The notes beneath the pieces are model-generated. The model saw only the letters and a program-made list of their open reading frames with translations, made no database searches and was not told where the DNA came from. 64,000 nucleotides of DNA from Cerrena zonata (taxonomy: Eukaryota; Basidiomycota; Agaricomycetes; Polyporales; Cerrenaceae): assembly GCA_038087015.1 (NCBI GenBank), contig JASBNA010000015.1, positions 186,001-250,000 of the forward strand, given 5' to 3'. The position numbers were made by a program, and so were the translations under genes. Each line of letters begins with the position of its first letter. Positions within the stretch are counted from its first letter, which is position 1. Positions 53,142-64,000 of this stretch are shown in pieces.

Positions 53142-55187
53142 ATGCCTGCTACTGAATCCTCTAGCAGCACTCTTTTAAACCAGCTGCACCCTGACTGGGT
53201 GGATATGGATATCGAGAATTTGGGGAAATCGTTTTATAATAGTGAATACCTTCCTTTAAGTAATACTATTAAATCCTTGAAAGCAAAAACTTTACAAGAA
53301 GCGTTACTCAATCAACAGGAGGATATTTTAATTGAGTATCTGCAGTCTACAGAAGGCTTGATAAATAATCGTATAAGATCAAAAGTTTGGCCAATTCTTT
53401 TGGGTTTAAAGCAGAATCAAGATGATTCGGTTGATTTGGATTCTAATGTCGCTGAAGATTATATGTCAGCTTCTGATTCTTCGATTAAACCACTGAAAAA
53501 ATTGACTCTTTCTGAAAGCGCTACTTTCCTACTTGATGACTTGGATATTAATGATTTGCCTCCTCATCGGGATGAAGATCAAATAAAATTAGATATTCAA
53601 AGATCATTCACTATATTATCTCACGCCCAATCATTTCTGCAACAATCCCAAGTTGAATCCTATACCACTATGTATTCCAATTCTGATATTGAAGAGTTAA
53701 GAAAAAAATTGATGAGTCTTATAATCAAAGTATTGAGGAAGTATCCTTCTTTACATTATTATCAAGGATATCATGATATTGCCAGTATTATATTGTTGGT
53801 TTGTTATGATAATGGCCAACAATCACAACCTAAAGTAAATGAAGAATTGGCCTTTCTTCTTCTAGAAAAACTAAGTGTTTTCCATTTGAGGGATTTCATG
53901 ATTACAGACATTAATCTTTCTGTTGATCATTTGAAATTAATTCCAACTTTATTAGAATGTATTGACTCAAAGCTTTTCGGATTATTAATGCAAACAAGTA
54001 ATATATACATTGCTACAGATGGACTTTATTACGATTATACTTTTTATCAAGCCCTATCATCTATCTTAACTTTTTTCAGTCATGATATCAACAATTTACA
54101 TCATCTACTTGTGATTTGGGATTTTTCACTTGCACAGAACTCAGTTCTTGCAAATATATACATTTATGTTTCTTTCTTGTTACACTATAAAGAAAGGATT
54201 TTTGAGGAATTAAATATATCCCATATCCTTTCTTCAGATGAAGATTGCTTTGATTTTTCGAATGTTGATGCTGACTTGTTGCATACTTTGGTATCACCCG
54301 CCAGTTTATTCAGTGATTTAACTGATGCTGATTTAATTAAAGTTTTGAACAAGACCAAAGAATTAATCAAAAATTACCCAATTAATGAGTTGGAAAATAC
54401 TTCTCGTACCTTTAAATTATGGTTTAATGACCTTAATAAACACTCCGTTCTTTTGAATACGTCCGATATTAATACTGATAGAATTGCCAAAAATGAGAAA
54501 TATGATTTCTTATTAAGTGGATCTCCATCAAACATTTTATCGAAATCTACTAGCTCAGAAAATGCTACCCACCAAGAATTCCCAGAAGATCTTTCTGTCT
54601 TGATCAAGAGTCAGGATGAAGAAATGGTTCTGCAAACAAAGTATGATGCTAGTGTGCAACAAAAGATATTTGAACAACAGGAATCACTTGCCACCTCAAT
54701 GAGCTCAGTGTGTGATGATGACTTGAATAGTTCTTACCCACTGTTGTCTTCCTCTTTATCAAGCCTTTCTTCCGCTTCTTCGTCTATCAATACAAAAATT
54801 GTCAAAACTTCTTCCCTTTTGTTCAAAAAATTATTCAGTGTGCCCTCACATGAAAGTGATGAAAAGAAATCTCATGATGTTACGAAGCGAAACAGAAACC
54901 TCTCCTTATTTAGCAATATTACTAAAATTAGCTTTACAATTGGTCTTATAGGATTCTTATTACACTTCTTATTGGTCAGAAATCATCCAAGAGTTCTTAG
55001 GTTAATCCCGTTCAATGAAATTAGTAATGAACTTTCATCTAGAAGTATGAACATGGCAGCTGGTGTTGGTAATAACTTGGGGAAACTTTTCAATTATATT
55101 GCCACTTACGGCGTGGTAAATCGTGGTCTCCATATGGGACAACTTGGACTAGGTAATATACGAGAGGGTGTGTATGGTCCACCTTAA
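53142..55187 (+). CDS. GYP8: TBC-domain Rab GTPase-activating protein, Gyp8/TBC1D20-like
   Basis: The 681-residue protein begins MPATESSSSTLLNQLHPDWV. The TBC domain (about residues 75-350) shows RIRSKVWPILLGL, the arginine finger in QIKLDIQRSF, and the glutamine finger in HYYQGYHDIASIILL. ATDGLYYDYTFYQALSSILT and FSHDINNLHHLLVIWDF complete it. A Ser-rich linker leads to a C-terminal membrane helix (ISFTIGLIGFLLHFLLVRNH, about 605-625). The C-terminal anchor and motif variants match Gyp8, which acts on Ypt1 at the ER-Golgi boundary. It is longer than the 497-residue S. cerevisiae protein because of linker insertions. Confidence 0.9.
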   Translation: MPATESSSSTLLNQLHPDWVDMDIENLGKSFYNSEYLPLSNTIKSLKAKTLQEALLNQQEDILIEYLQSTEGLINNRIRSKVWPILLGLKQNQDDSVDLDSNVAEDYMSASDSSIKPLKKLTLSESATFLLDDLDINDLPPHRDEDQIKLDIQRSFTILSHAQSFLQQSQVESYTTMYSNSDIEELRKKLMSLIIKVLRKYPSLHYYQGYHDIASIILLVCYDNGQQSQPKVNEELAFLLLEKLSVFHLRDFMITDINLSVDHLKLIPTLLECIDSKLFGLLMQTSNIYIATDGLYYDYTFYQALSSILTFFSHDINNLHHLLVIWDFSLAQNSVLANIYIYVSFLLHYKERIFEELNISHILSSDEDCFDFSNVDADLLHTLVSPASLFSDLTDADLIKVLNKTKELIKNYPINELENTSRTFKLWFNDLNKHSVLLNTSDINTDRIAKNEKYDFLLSGSPSNILSKSTSSENATHQEFPEDLSVLIKSQDEEMVLQTKYDASVQQKIFEQQESLATSMSSVCDDDLNSSYPLLSSSLSSLSSASSSINTKIVKTSSLLFKKLFSVPSHESDEKKSHDVTKRNRNLSLFSNITKISFTIGLIGFLLHFLLVRNHPRVLRLIPFNEISNELSSRSMNMAAGVGNNLGKLFNYIATYGVVNRGLHMGQLGLGNIREGVYGPP

Positions 55188-55483
55188 TGTGGACAATTTT
55201 TGATGAACTCCTTTGATTTTTCATTTTTCAATTCTTCTGTATTATCTATTTATCTCCTTTGGTGAGGTCTTAATTTAGTTCTTGAGTTTTTAATTTTTCG
55301 TTTTTTTTATTCAATTCAGTATTACCTACAAGTGATTTTCGAATTGATTTGTGTATAGGCTTTTTTTAGTTTTTTTTATTCGTTTTATTATTCGTTTATT
55401 TTCTTTTTCTTACATTTCGAATCTATATAGAAGTGTCTAATAAAGTTACAAAAAGTCATTATCATGACAAAAAAAATTAGCTA

Positions 55484-57603
55484 TTAATTTTCAAAGTCGA
55501 TTTCGTAAACGAGAACAGTGTCTGTAAAGGTTGAATGGCCCCAACCTCTATTACCACTAGCACTCACCATGAATCTACCGGTCTCGTCACAATATAAATG
55601 ACTTAATATACCACCATGATGACCGGGTATAATTAAAAATGGAGTTGCTTGTTTTGATTTGTTGTTTGAAGCTAAGGAATTTGAATCGTAGAGTTGCAAA
55701 TTATATAATCTTATATTATCATTTGAACCACAAAGTAAGAAATCATTATTTGGCATGGTTGATATGGCACTAACTGGACCAGATATTTTTGGGAATTGTA
55801 GTAATTTCAGTACATTTGGCACCATAGTATCTTTATTTTGACCAGTATGAGATCTTTTATGAGGCATTCTTATTGAGAATTCTTCGACTGTACTATTTCT
55901 ACGACCAGCATAAATATATTCACCATCATTTGACCAACATGACGACATACACCAAGGAGGTGTTCCTTCAGATAAACCAATTCTTAACACGGCCGACGAA
56001 ATCCTAGCATCCCATATATTAATGGTACCATCCACACTTGAACTCATAAATATATCATCATTTGAATAAGTTTTAGTTGTTATGTTGGGAGTTTTATTTA
56101 TGGAAGGGTTCTGTTTGTCAAGGGGTTCCTTTTCTCTTTGCAGTTCATCTTCTTCATCATCGTCACCAAATAATGAATCAACATCACTATTATTATTATT
56201 ATTGCTGTCTAATTTAGATGAAAGGTTATTATCAGGGTTTAATTGAGTGGTACCATTACTCTGATTGATTATCAGGCCCGAAGGTAAATTATCCATTGAT
56301 TCATTAACTGATATTAGAACATCTTCTAAACCTTGAGGTCTATATTGAATTTTTGAAATTTGACTGGAGCTTCCCGAGAATAAGGTAACACACTTACCAG
56401 AGTTTAAATCCCATTGTCTAATTGACTTATCCCAAGAACCAGATAGAAATTTTTTTTCATCAGAATTTAAAGTGATAACTGAAACAGCGTCATTATGACC
56501 ATTATCTAAAGTTGGACCTGATCTTTTACGTTCACCGTGATTAAATAATGGTGAGTGAAACCTTCATTATAAATCATAGTATAAAGAGATATACCTCCTG
56601 ATAATAACCCTGACAAGCACCAAAACCCATTTTTTTCAACGTCAAGAGAATAAACCGGGTTAATTTTAGGTTCATAACTAACTGAGCCAGTTATAAAATC
56701 ACTTTGTTTTAATTTTGGGTTTAATTTCATTAATTCACTTTTGGTTAAAGGTTGTTCATTTTCCCAATAAGAAGATATTACCCCGGCTTTTGTAATTGAA
56801 TCTACTAAATTATGTCTTTGGGCCATTGTTAAAGGAGATTTACCTTCGATTGATTGGAAAAAATCATATTTTCTAATGAAACCATCTTCACCACCGGTTA
56901 ATATCCATTTGGGGCCAGATGTGAATGCAAGAGAATGGCACTGAGAAGTATAAGGAATTGCAACTGAAGGTACAATATCAAAAACGGTTGCAATTTTAGC
57001 CTTTGTAATGGTTTGTTGTCTGAATTCTAGAGGAGTCAACGTTTTAGATTGTTCGGATTTTTCGGGCTCCTCGTTATCATCTGCCTTACCGTTTTCTTCT
57101 TCATTTTTATCTATTTCATCCATTTCAATATCTTCTTCATTCACTTCTTGATTATTTGATAATTGTTGTTTTGCTTCATCGTTTTTCTGGTCTTCTTTAG
57201 TATCTATATCAATTGTCTTTTCTTTATTCAAGTCACTCGGCTTAGCATTCGGTATATCATCTTTAGAATCAGTAAACTTTTCTTCTGCGTCCATAAATTT
57301 ACCATCTTCATTATCATTATCATCGTCTTCGTCTTCTTCGTCTTCTTCTTCGTCTTCGCCCTCTTCTTCCTCCTCATCCTCTTCTTCCTCGCCCTCCTCT
57401 TCTTCCTCTTCTTCTTCTTCCTCGTCCTCGTCCTCGTTCTTTGCATCTTCATCTTCTTGATTATTATCTAATTCCATATCATCTTGATGGGTAGAATCGT
57501 TCATATTAATATCATTGTTAGTATCAAGTAGAAGGTCCCCGTTACCTTGGTCATGTTTATAATCATTAGAATCAGGAATATCAAACAAATCACCCTCCGA
57601 CAT
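55484..57603 (-). CDS. SPT8: SAGA subunit Spt8 (WD40), one frame break
   Basis: Spt8 is the WD-repeat subunit of SAGA that interacts with TBP. The ATG at 57603 begins MSEGDLFDIPDSNDYKHDQG. A very acidic N-terminal third (runs of Glu) is followed by LTPLEFRQQTITKAKIATVF and DIVPSVAIPYTSQCHSLAFT, then WD repeats (WILTGGEDGFIRKYD, LNSDEKKFLSGSWDKSIRQW). DSLFGDDDEEDELQ and the last blades (DIFMSSSVDGTINIWDAR) follow. One T is missing in the minus-strand T-run at 56558-56560; with it the frame reads EGFHSPLFNHGERKRSGP and joins both halves, about 705 residues. Length and the acidic insert fit Spt8. Confidence 0.92.
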
Positions 57604-57874
57604 TCTCTCTATTCAAATACTGTTGCAAGAATTGATCATGAAAAGGCTGCTAAGTCAACTGTTTTTCAGTATAAGCATACAGTGTTTACCAAAAATTTTG
57701 ATATTGGAGCAATTGCGCACGACCCAATAAAACAAAAAAAAAAAAAAAAAAAAAAAAAAAAGAAAACACCCAATTCCACGTACTGTTTCTACGTCTTTAC
57801 ATCAACTACAAGGAAAAGTTAGATGAATAACTGAATATATTTAAGTGAATAGATAAGGGTTAAATATAAATCGC

Positions 57875-58330
57875 TTATTCATAGATCCAACCGAATAAAG
57901 CTGGTTTGTATTCAGCCAATTCTTCTTTTTTGAACCATAAAGCAATTTCTTTGTTAGCAGATTCAACAGAGTCAGAACCGTGAGCAACGTTTCTACCCAT
58001 GTCAATAGCGTAATCACCTCTGATGGTACCTGGAGCAGAGTTTAATGGGTTGGTGGCACCTAAAATGGCTCTACCTTGTTTAACAACATCTTTACCTTCC
58101 CAAACGGTAGCCAAGACTGGACCGGATAACATGTAAGATAATAAAGATGGGAAGAATGGTTTTTCTTGTAAATCTTCGTAGTGATCTCTTAATAAGGCTT
58201 CGGTTGGGTGGGTTAATTTAATACCAACTAATTTGAAACCTCTGTTTTCAAATCTACCCAAGATAGCAGAGATCAAACCTCTTTGGACACCATCTGGTTT
58301 AATAGCAATAAAAGTTCTTTCGTCAGACAT
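57875..58330 (-). CDS. YNK1: nucleoside diphosphate kinase
   Basis: The enzyme transfers gamma-phosphate between nucleoside triphosphates and diphosphates. The first family-type start is the ATG at 58330, [20 protein letters not shown]; an upstream in-frame ATG at 58402 would add 24 non-conserved hydrophobic residues. The catalytic histidine lies in [20 protein letters not shown]. At 151 residues it matches the S. cerevisiae protein (153). Codon bias is strong. The call is secure. Confidence 0.97.
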   Translation of the reverse strand: MSDERTFIAIKPDGVQRGLISAILGRFENRGFKLVGIKLTHPTEALLRDHYEDLQEKPFFPSLLSYMLSGPVLATVWEGKDVVKQGRAILGATNPLNSAPGTIRGDYAIDMGRNVAHGSDSVESANKEIALWFKKEELAEYKPALFGWIYE

Positions 58331-59212
58331 TGTAATAGTAATTCTTGTTGTAATACAAAAGAAAAAGAAGAAGAAGATCCGAAAGAAATTTTCAAATTTC
58401 AAAGCGAAGCATGGGGTTTTTAAATTTTCATCGAAATGAAAAAAAACTCAAAAAAAAAAAAATCTGGAAAAAAAGTGCAAATGCCACCTAATTTAGTACT
58501 GATTTTGTGATTTGCCAAACGTCTTTTGTATTCTCATCTTCGTATTGGATGTACTGGATGCGTTATGGATTATACTGTTGATTACAGTTATACAGTTATA
58601 CAGTTGATTATACAGTTATACAGTTGATTATACAGTTGGTTGTAATTGAATGGTTGGATGTGACGTTGTAATGATTGATGTAATGATTGTAATGATTGTA
58701 ATGATTGTAATGATTGTAATGATTGTAATGATTGTAATGATTGTAATGATTGGATGGAGGATAAGTGTATCTGGCTTGACTAGTGACTGAGGTGCCCTGT
58801 GGAAGAGGGAAAGTAGTCCTTGAAGTAGAAGACCGCTTCTGAATTATCCTGGTGAATGGCAGTGGCTGCACTGGTTCGTCCGGTACCCGTTAGGCGGGCA
58901 ATGTACTGGTCAAGCTCCTGGTCCCGGGGCTTGCGAACAGACGTTGACGTGCTGCATCTGGATGGCTCCATGGTTATGGTGAATCGTTTGGGTCTGTCTG
59001 TCCCAATGGCAGACTTTATATGGCCGTGTTTTACGGTATTCTTTTGCATCAAGGTAAACACCGGTACCGCAGAAGCCGCAGGGGTTTTTTGGTGTACGGA
59101 TGTGAATGGGAGATTAATAGGGTTAGGGTATTTTTGTAAACAATCTCCCATTTAATACCCATTGATAGAAAGACCTTGATTTGCAATCAGTGGTAAGTTC
59201 AACAAGATCGAA
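58331..59212. promoter_or_regulatory. intergenic region with two tandem repeats and a Rap1-like site
   Basis: Repeats of TATACAGTTGAT lie at 58570-58640 and of TGTAATGAT at 58667-58755. TGGTGTACGGATGTG lies at 59090-59104, identical over 13 bases to the core of the C. albicans telomere repeat (from memory) and Rap1-like; a related ACACCGGTACCG lies at 59048-59059. Frames here lack support. Confidence 0.55.
58667..58755. repeat. 9-bp tandem repeat TGTAATGAT, about nine copies
   Basis: Nearly perfect head-to-tail copies of TGTAATGAT (with an initial TTGATG variant) run over about 90 bp, ending near ATTGGATGG. Confidence 0.92.
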
Positions 59213-59611
59213 ATGTCTCTGACCGTGGCCCTCACCGAACCATCACCCACCCATGCGACAATACACGTTAAACCAAGCAATATGACCGGGTTAGGAATTC
59301 AAAACGAAAATGATATTCCCAGCTTAACAAAAAGTAATAAAGAAAAACTTGATGTAAGTCCTAAATTACAAACATCTGCTAAAAGAGGACCATCCACCCC
59401 ATTATCACCTGCAAGACACCAGAATATCATTCGAAGGAAACTCAGTCCAAAAGATACAAAAGTGTCTAGTAGTGAAAAATTATTAGATTTTGAATATACT
59501 AAATCAGAATTAATCGATTCAAAATATCAAAATTGGTTATTTAGTCAGTTTTTGAATAACCAAAAAGATATTATTAAATTTTTGGAATTAGAAAGAAAGT
59601 TTTCTAACTGA
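59213..59611 (+). CDS. small protein of unknown function
   Basis: The 132-residue protein begins MSLTVALTEPSPTHATIHVK. It has a Ser/Pro/Lys-rich middle with possible CDK sites (TPLSPARH, RKLSPKD) and ends in a helical segment KYQNWLFSQFLNNQKDIIKF then LELERKFSN. The helical end with basic Ser-Pro motifs suggests a cell-cycle-regulated binding protein, but this is a guess. A Rap1-like site lies about 110 bp upstream. I do not recognise the family. Confidence 0.7.
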   Translation: MSLTVALTEPSPTHATIHVKPSNMTGLGIQNENDIPSLTKSNKEKLDVSPKLQTSAKRGPSTPLSPARHQNIIRRKLSPKDTKVSSSEKLLDFEYTKSELIDSKYQNWLFSQFLNNQKDIIKFLELERKFSN

Positions 59612-59721
59612 ATCCATCTATAATGATGACTATTAATCTTGCATGCCCTTTTACCTTCTTTTCGTTGTATATTACTTTAATTTTATTTCTAAATATAAAA
59701 TATATATATCCTTTATCTATA

Positions 59722-60705
59722 TCATTCGTATTTTCTAGTAGCTTTGAAATATTCCGATAATTTGGATTCGTTATCGAAATACTTACCGTCTCTAGCGTTA
59801 TTCCAGTCGTTATGTCTTTGAGCCATCTTGATCTTTTCTTCTTCTCTTGATCCTCTCTCAATTAAGTCCTCGTAAAGCCAATGTAATGCTAATGGATGTA
59901 ATGACTCAGCTAACCCGATCTTGATTGGTCTATTAGTGGGGCTCCCATTATCTTCTCCGGTTTGCTTGCTTACTTGAACCTCTTCTAAATTGTTTGAAAA
60001 TTCAATATTCTTCATATCAATATCATCTAATTTCTTCCCACTATTCAAATGAATCACTCGATCACACCATTTCTTACCTAAACCATCAAATATATGGGTG
60101 GCATATATGACACAGCAATTTCTTTCTTTACATTCTTTTTTCAAAAAATTTAATAACTGCAGTCTTACTATAACGTCTAAATCAACAGTAACTTCATCTA
60201 ATAATAATAACCTCCATGGCTTCAATAATCCCATAACTAATTGAACCCTTCTTCTTTCTCCATCAGAAATATAGGCCATGGACCAATCCGGATCTAAATC
60301 CATGATTCGAATCAACTCATCTCGACGCTCATTATAAATGTCTCCTCCAATAGACGATATCAATAACTTAACTGGAATATCCCTTTTAACAACCGGATTT
60401 GCGGCCCATTCTGTCCCAAGATATGTAATATTATTATTAATATCAGAATTGTGCTGTTCATTTCTATTAATCGAAAACTCAAATGGATCAAATCCTCCTA
60501 TCTTTAAGGAACCCTTTTTAATCAAGGTCTTCCCGGCTAATATCTTCAATAACGTCGATTTCCCAGCTCCATTTGGTCCAATCAATAAATTGGTACTACC
60601 CCATGGAATCTTCAAATTGATGTTTTCTAATCCAATTTTCTTACTACTGCTAAATGAATAAGTAAGATTGTTGGTCTCTATGGCTAAAGTATCTTGTTCA
60701 GACAT
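59722..60705 (-). CDS. CAF16: soluble ABC ATPase Caf16
   Basis: Caf16 is a single-domain ABC protein linked to the CCR4-NOT complex in S. cerevisiae. The 327-residue protein shows Walker A GPNGAGKST, a degenerate signature SDGERRRVQL, Walker B LLLLDEVTVDLDV and the switch histidine in VIYATHIFDG. The family-specific insert NITYLGTEWAANPVVKRDIP is present. There are no membrane segments. It is longer than the 289-residue S. cerevisiae protein in the C-terminal tail. It starts at the ATG at 60705 (MSEQDTLAIETNNLTYSFSS). Confidence 0.95.
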   Translation of the reverse strand: MSEQDTLAIETNNLTYSFSSSKKIGLENINLKIPWGSTNLLIGPNGAGKSTLLKILAGKTLIKKGSLKIGGFDPFEFSINRNEQHNSDINNNITYLGTEWAANPVVKRDIPVKLLISSIGGDIYNERRDELIRIMDLDPDWSMAYISDGERRRVQLVMGLLKPWRLLLLDEVTVDLDVIVRLQLLNFLKKECKERNCCVIYATHIFDGLGKKWCDRVIHLNSGKKLDDIDMKNIEFSNNLEEVQVSKQTGEDNGSPTNRPIKIGLAESLHPLALHWLYEDLIERGSREEEKIKMAQRHNDWNNARDGKYFDNESKLSEYFKATRKYE

Positions 60706-60909
60706 GTTAAATAGTTTCCCTTGTATAAAAGAGATCTTTCAATTTTCAATCGATCAACTGATTATTTTTTTTTTTTCAAAATCTGTCGCAATCTCATAGC
60801 TTTTGGCGTTTTTTCGCAGTTTATCTACAAAAATCACTAATACCCTTCACTTTCAATTACTATAGTACTTTTATTAAATCTAATTAATATACATGATTAC
60901 AAAGAAAGC

Positions 60910-63837
60910 TTATATTTTTGATTCCTCGATCCATTCTAAAACGTCTTGTTTGACCGAGTTGTTTTTGATTTTGTTTATAACTTCAGTAATGTCATCAAAA
61001 TATTTACTGTTATAATCAACAAACTTTCTTAGATAACTTTTTAATAAACCTCTATATTCGTAAAATAACCATTGGTAATCAATCTTCTTCATCAATTCTT
61101 CATCCTGGATTTGCTCTTCCTCGAAGGTTTTAATGATTTTAACTTGCTCATTACTTGGATCTTCTAATTTCAATTTATCTTCCACAATGGCATTCAAGTT
61201 ATCAACAATCAATTTAAATAATAATAAAATTGAATCCTTGAATTCTTCGGTTTCTTCATTCTTAGAACTTACACTTAAAATTCTATTGACCGATTCCATA
61301 CATGAAACATTTTCAATAATTAAATTAGAGTCCAAGTTTAAGGATTTTTCAATCAAGTAATTTGATTTTAAAATACCGAATTCAATCAAATATTCTAAAA
61401 TCAAAAATGATACTTGAGGCTGGTGGATCCAGATTCTGAAAATGGATTCAATTACCCAATTCTGGCGTTCACTGAATTGTTCCTCACTTAAGTCTAATTT
61501 TTCAAATTTATACTCATTAGGTATTTGGTACTCTTCCTCTTTGATATCAACACCACTGATGAACTTCAACTTGTTAACATCACGGCTTAATATACTGACT
61601 ATCGAGTAAATGGATCTTGATCCAATATAAGCATATGTTTGGAATATCAAATTGATTAAAAACTTTTCTGGTTTAATACTTTCGACATTTGATGCTTCTT
61701 CTAAAATAGAAGAAATCAAGTCTTTAAATTCTTCATTGGGTTTCCAATTACTTATAATAAAATCATATACCTTGTTCGAAATTTCATTAAGTGGTAATTG
61801 AGGATTGGAAAAATTATATATCAATTCCTCTTGTGGTGAAATGGCCAAGGGGTTTATACTTTCTTTCCTTTCACGAATGAGCCCAGACAATAAATTCTTT
61901 ATCTCTTCATTATCAGATCCATATAAATCGCTATCATAATTTATGATATAGTCGACTTCATTGGAAAATAACGAAATATTCAAATATTTATGGAATTCAC
62001 CCAAGTGAATTAAAATAGTTTCATCTTCATTATCTGGATCTGGTTTCATGGTAACAAAACTGTCCTTGATTCTGTTCTTATTCGAAAGTCTGATTTCTTT
62101 AGAAATTAAATTTTTGATGAAGTTTTTCTTTGGATGATACTTCAACTTTGATAATTTGATTGAATCGTCAACCCATTCATCCCACTTCCAACTAAATTCG
62201 AAATTTGATATTTGAATTGTCATCCAGTCTAAAAATCTAATCTTTAATTCATAATCCAACATTTCTAAATGATTATAGAAATATCTAATTGCTCTACCGA
62301 AAACTGGAGCGATGGATTCTGGACTTTCACGACAACAAGCAATTAATACGGTGTAATAGTAAATCTCATAGTGTAATGGAGTTGGTAATTGGAAAATCAT
62401 TGTCAAGATACTTTCAACAGCAACATCTTCGACTTTCCAAGTTGATAATGGGGGTGAGTTTTCACCCGACTTATTGTCTTGATGGATCATACTTAACTGA
62501 TCAATAGATGAACCTGGAGGTGTGAATAAATTTCTTGAAAAGAACAAATCAAGAATTGATAATTGAATAGAAGCTTCCTTTTGATTAAACGATAAGTTCG
62601 TTAAAATATCAAACGATATATCCTTCAAAAACAAACCATGATAAGAATCAATGGAAGGAACTGTTTCAAAATCAGTTGTTATGTTATAAACTTGGAACAA
62701 GACTCTTGGGTGCTTTTTCCATAAATTATCAATTGACCCCCTAGGTTCATAAGTTTTCAAGAAATCCAAAGAGGGTGTTGACAACTGTGGTAAAGGATGC
62801 TTTACAATTTCATTTGAAATGGTATTGTCTTTCAAAGAATCTTCAATTATAGGATCAGCCAATTCTTTAAAGTTAATGAATAATTTATCTTTCAAATCAC
62901 TCCAAGATTTATCTTCACCTTGCAATTTAACGATTGAAGGTAAAATTAAGTTGATCATTTTTTTCAGATGATAAGGCAATTCATCATCAAAGTTCCCTGA
63001 CTTAGAATCAAAAGGCTCCCAAATGGAAATTTGGTTTGATTCATCTTTATCTTTGATATTAAATTTATGACCCAATTCAACCAAGTCATTAACATGTTTA
63101 ATCATCTCATCAGAAAAATCATTACTCAATAAATATGGTAAAGCAATCAAAACGTTGTAAAAGATTTCTTCTGCGACCCCATTTCTATTTTCATCGGAAT
63201 CTTGTAAATCTATTGATACACTTAAAAATTGTTTAAACACATTAATGATTGAATAATCACTAATGATTGGTGACAAGGTTGCTAAAAACTTCAAAATCGA
63301 TTTCAAATTATTGAAAATACCAGCATCTTCATTGAATGCATCATCTTTAGCATCTTTACTTGCCGGTTTAGAGTCATCTTTATCGATTTCGATATCATCA
63401 GCTGATTTTGCTTGTTGAGTTTTAACAGCATCTAATAAAGTTTGCATTTTAGCATGAAAGAATTCAATAACATATTTTGAAACTAAAAAGTTTTTGGCAT
63501 TACATATCAATATCAATATACTTAAACAATTGATTTTTTGAGGTTGTTCAATCACAACTGCGTATAAGGTATTCAAAATTGAAGTTCTTAAATTATCAAT
63601 TTTTTCAAATTCGGCCACAATTGGATTGGAAAAGTATGATATCTCATCAACCTGATTAGCAATATTGTTGTTTTCACCTAATCTTCTGATATCTTTACAA
63701 ATATTCAAAATTAATTCAGCAGTTGGATCGATATGCTGTTTCTTGGACTCATAATCATCGAGCGGACCTGCATTGTAGTGACCACCTTGCAGCTCTTCGT
63801 ATTCATCTCTCGTTCTCTTACCCAGGTTATACTCCAT
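60910..63837 (-). CDS. STO1: large subunit of nuclear cap-binding complex (CBP80)
   Basis: Sto1/Cbc1 binds the capped 5' end of nuclear RNA together with Cbc2. The 975-residue protein begins MEYNLGKRTRDEYEELQGGH, where KRTRDEYEE carries the usual N-terminal nuclear signal. The first MIF4G-like domain follows (ELILNICKDIRRLGENN), then the central and C-terminal helical repeats (IYYYTVLIACCRESPESIAP, DWMTIQISNFEFSWKWDEW). The motif FSWKWDEW is strongly conserved in CBP80. No intron is needed, unlike the S. cerevisiae gene. Length exceeds the 861 of S. cerevisiae by acidic inserts (KTQQAKSADDIEIDKDDS). Confidence 0.96.
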   Translation of the reverse strand: MEYNLGKRTRDEYEELQGGHYNAGPLDDYESKKQHIDPTAELILNICKDIRRLGENNNIANQVDEISYFSNPIVAEFEKIDNLRTSILNTLYAVVIEQPQKINCLSILILICNAKNFLVSKYVIEFFHAKMQTLLDAVKTQQAKSADDIEIDKDDSKPASKDAKDDAFNEDAGIFNNLKSILKFLATLSPIISDYSIINVFKQFLSVSIDLQDSDENRNGVAEEIFYNVLIALPYLLSNDFSDEMIKHVNDLVELGHKFNIKDKDESNQISIWEPFDSKSGNFDDELPYHLKKMINLILPSIVKLQGEDKSWSDLKDKLFINFKELADPIIEDSLKDNTISNEIVKHPLPQLSTPSLDFLKTYEPRGSIDNLWKKHPRVLFQVYNITTDFETVPSIDSYHGLFLKDISFDILTNLSFNQKEASIQLSILDLFFSRNLFTPPGSSIDQLSMIHQDNKSGENSPPLSTWKVEDVAVESILTMIFQLPTPLHYEIYYYTVLIACCRESPESIAPVFGRAIRYFYNHLEMLDYELKIRFLDWMTIQISNFEFSWKWDEWVDDSIKLSKLKYHPKKNFIKNLISKEIRLSNKNRIKDSFVTMKPDPDNEDETILIHLGEFHKYLNISLFSNEVDYIINYDSDLYGSDNEEIKNLLSGLIRERKESINPLAISPQEELIYNFSNPQLPLNEISNKVYDFIISNWKPNEEFKDLISSILEEASNVESIKPEKFLINLIFQTYAYIGSRSIYSIVSILSRDVNKLKFISGVDIKEEEYQIPNEYKFEKLDLSEEQFSERQNWVIESIFRIWIHQPQVSFLILEYLIEFGILKSNYLIEKSLNLDSNLIIENVSCMESVNRILSVSSKNEETEEFKDSILLLFKLIVDNLNAIVEDKLKLEDPSNEQVKIIKTFEEEQIQDEELMKKIDYQWLFYEYRGLLKSYLRKFVDYNSKYFDDITEVINKIKNNSVKQDVLEWIEESKI

Positions 63838-64000
63838 TTTAGTCTTGAAAGCTATAACTTCGAGTACCGTAAAAAGTGCTTACTGTTAAACTTGAATACT
63901 GTTAGTGAAATATTTCATTTTTTCGTTCAAACGAAAACATCGCAGTAGCAAAAAACATCGGGTTTTCTCACCAGTACATCTCTGCCTTTTTCCTACTTGA
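63838..64000. promoter_or_regulatory. start of the STO1 upstream region
   Basis: Only 163 bp are visible before the window ends; no clear element is seen. Confidence 0.4.

Noticed and set aside
58608..58871. ORF with repeated NHY units
   Set aside because: It is a translation of the TGTAATGAT tandem repeat.

Overview
This is a 64-kb piece of a yeast nuclear genome: AT-rich, gene-dense, on both strands, with few introns. All recognisable genes are Saccharomycotina-type. The yeast very probably belongs to the CUG-Ser1 ('CTG clade') group. In the mitochondrial DNA polymerase gene a CTG codon falls in motif B, where the family has serine, and a xylose reductase and a trimethyllysine dioxygenase gene, typical of that clade, are present. 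I do not name a species.

Layout from left to right. A truncated membrane protein gene lies at 1-712, followed by eIF5A with one intron, an Ioc4-like PWWP protein, an AT-hook protein of unknown role, and a SAP-like multi-membrane protein with two reading-frame breaks. Then come MIP1 (10670-14563), a 38-residue membrane microprotein (15894-16010), two tandem MFS transporters of the Ycr023c type, and a Mid2-like wall sensor. Further on are an unknown protein with an Asn-Ser-Thr-Ser repeat, ADE13, DAD3, POM33, ARC40, a cation-diffusion facilitator with five frame breaks, a small secreted protein, a Zn2Cys6 regulator, an Aim39-like mitochondrial protein with an in-frame stop, and an SKWA-repeat protein. 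The right part holds PGI1, a small acidic protein, ARC15, a divergent kinesin, xylose reductase, trimethyllysine dioxygenase, an unknown protein, GYP8, SPT8, YNK1, a small unknown protein, CAF16 and STO1.

The genes do not form one functional cluster; this is ordinary housekeeping content. Two Arp2/3 subunits (ARC40, ARC15) lie 14 kb apart, and the two MFS genes are a tandem duplication.

Ten genes carry about 19 apparent single-base indels, most of them in short homopolymers, including in glucose-6-phosphate isomerase and SPT8. On both sides of each break the protein stays family-like, so base-level sequence error is the simplest explanation. Only the cation-diffusion facilitator (five breaks) and the Aim39-like gene (an in-frame stop, not an indel) look like possible real pseudogenes.

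The long intergenic stretches contain short tandem repeats, local GC-rich islands and a recurring Rap1-like motif. I saw no tRNA, rRNA, transposon or CRISPR array, and nothing I would call a new biological system. The most useful leads are the 38-residue microprotein, the structured eIF5A intron, the in-frame stop in the Aim39-like gene and the Rap1-like motif family.
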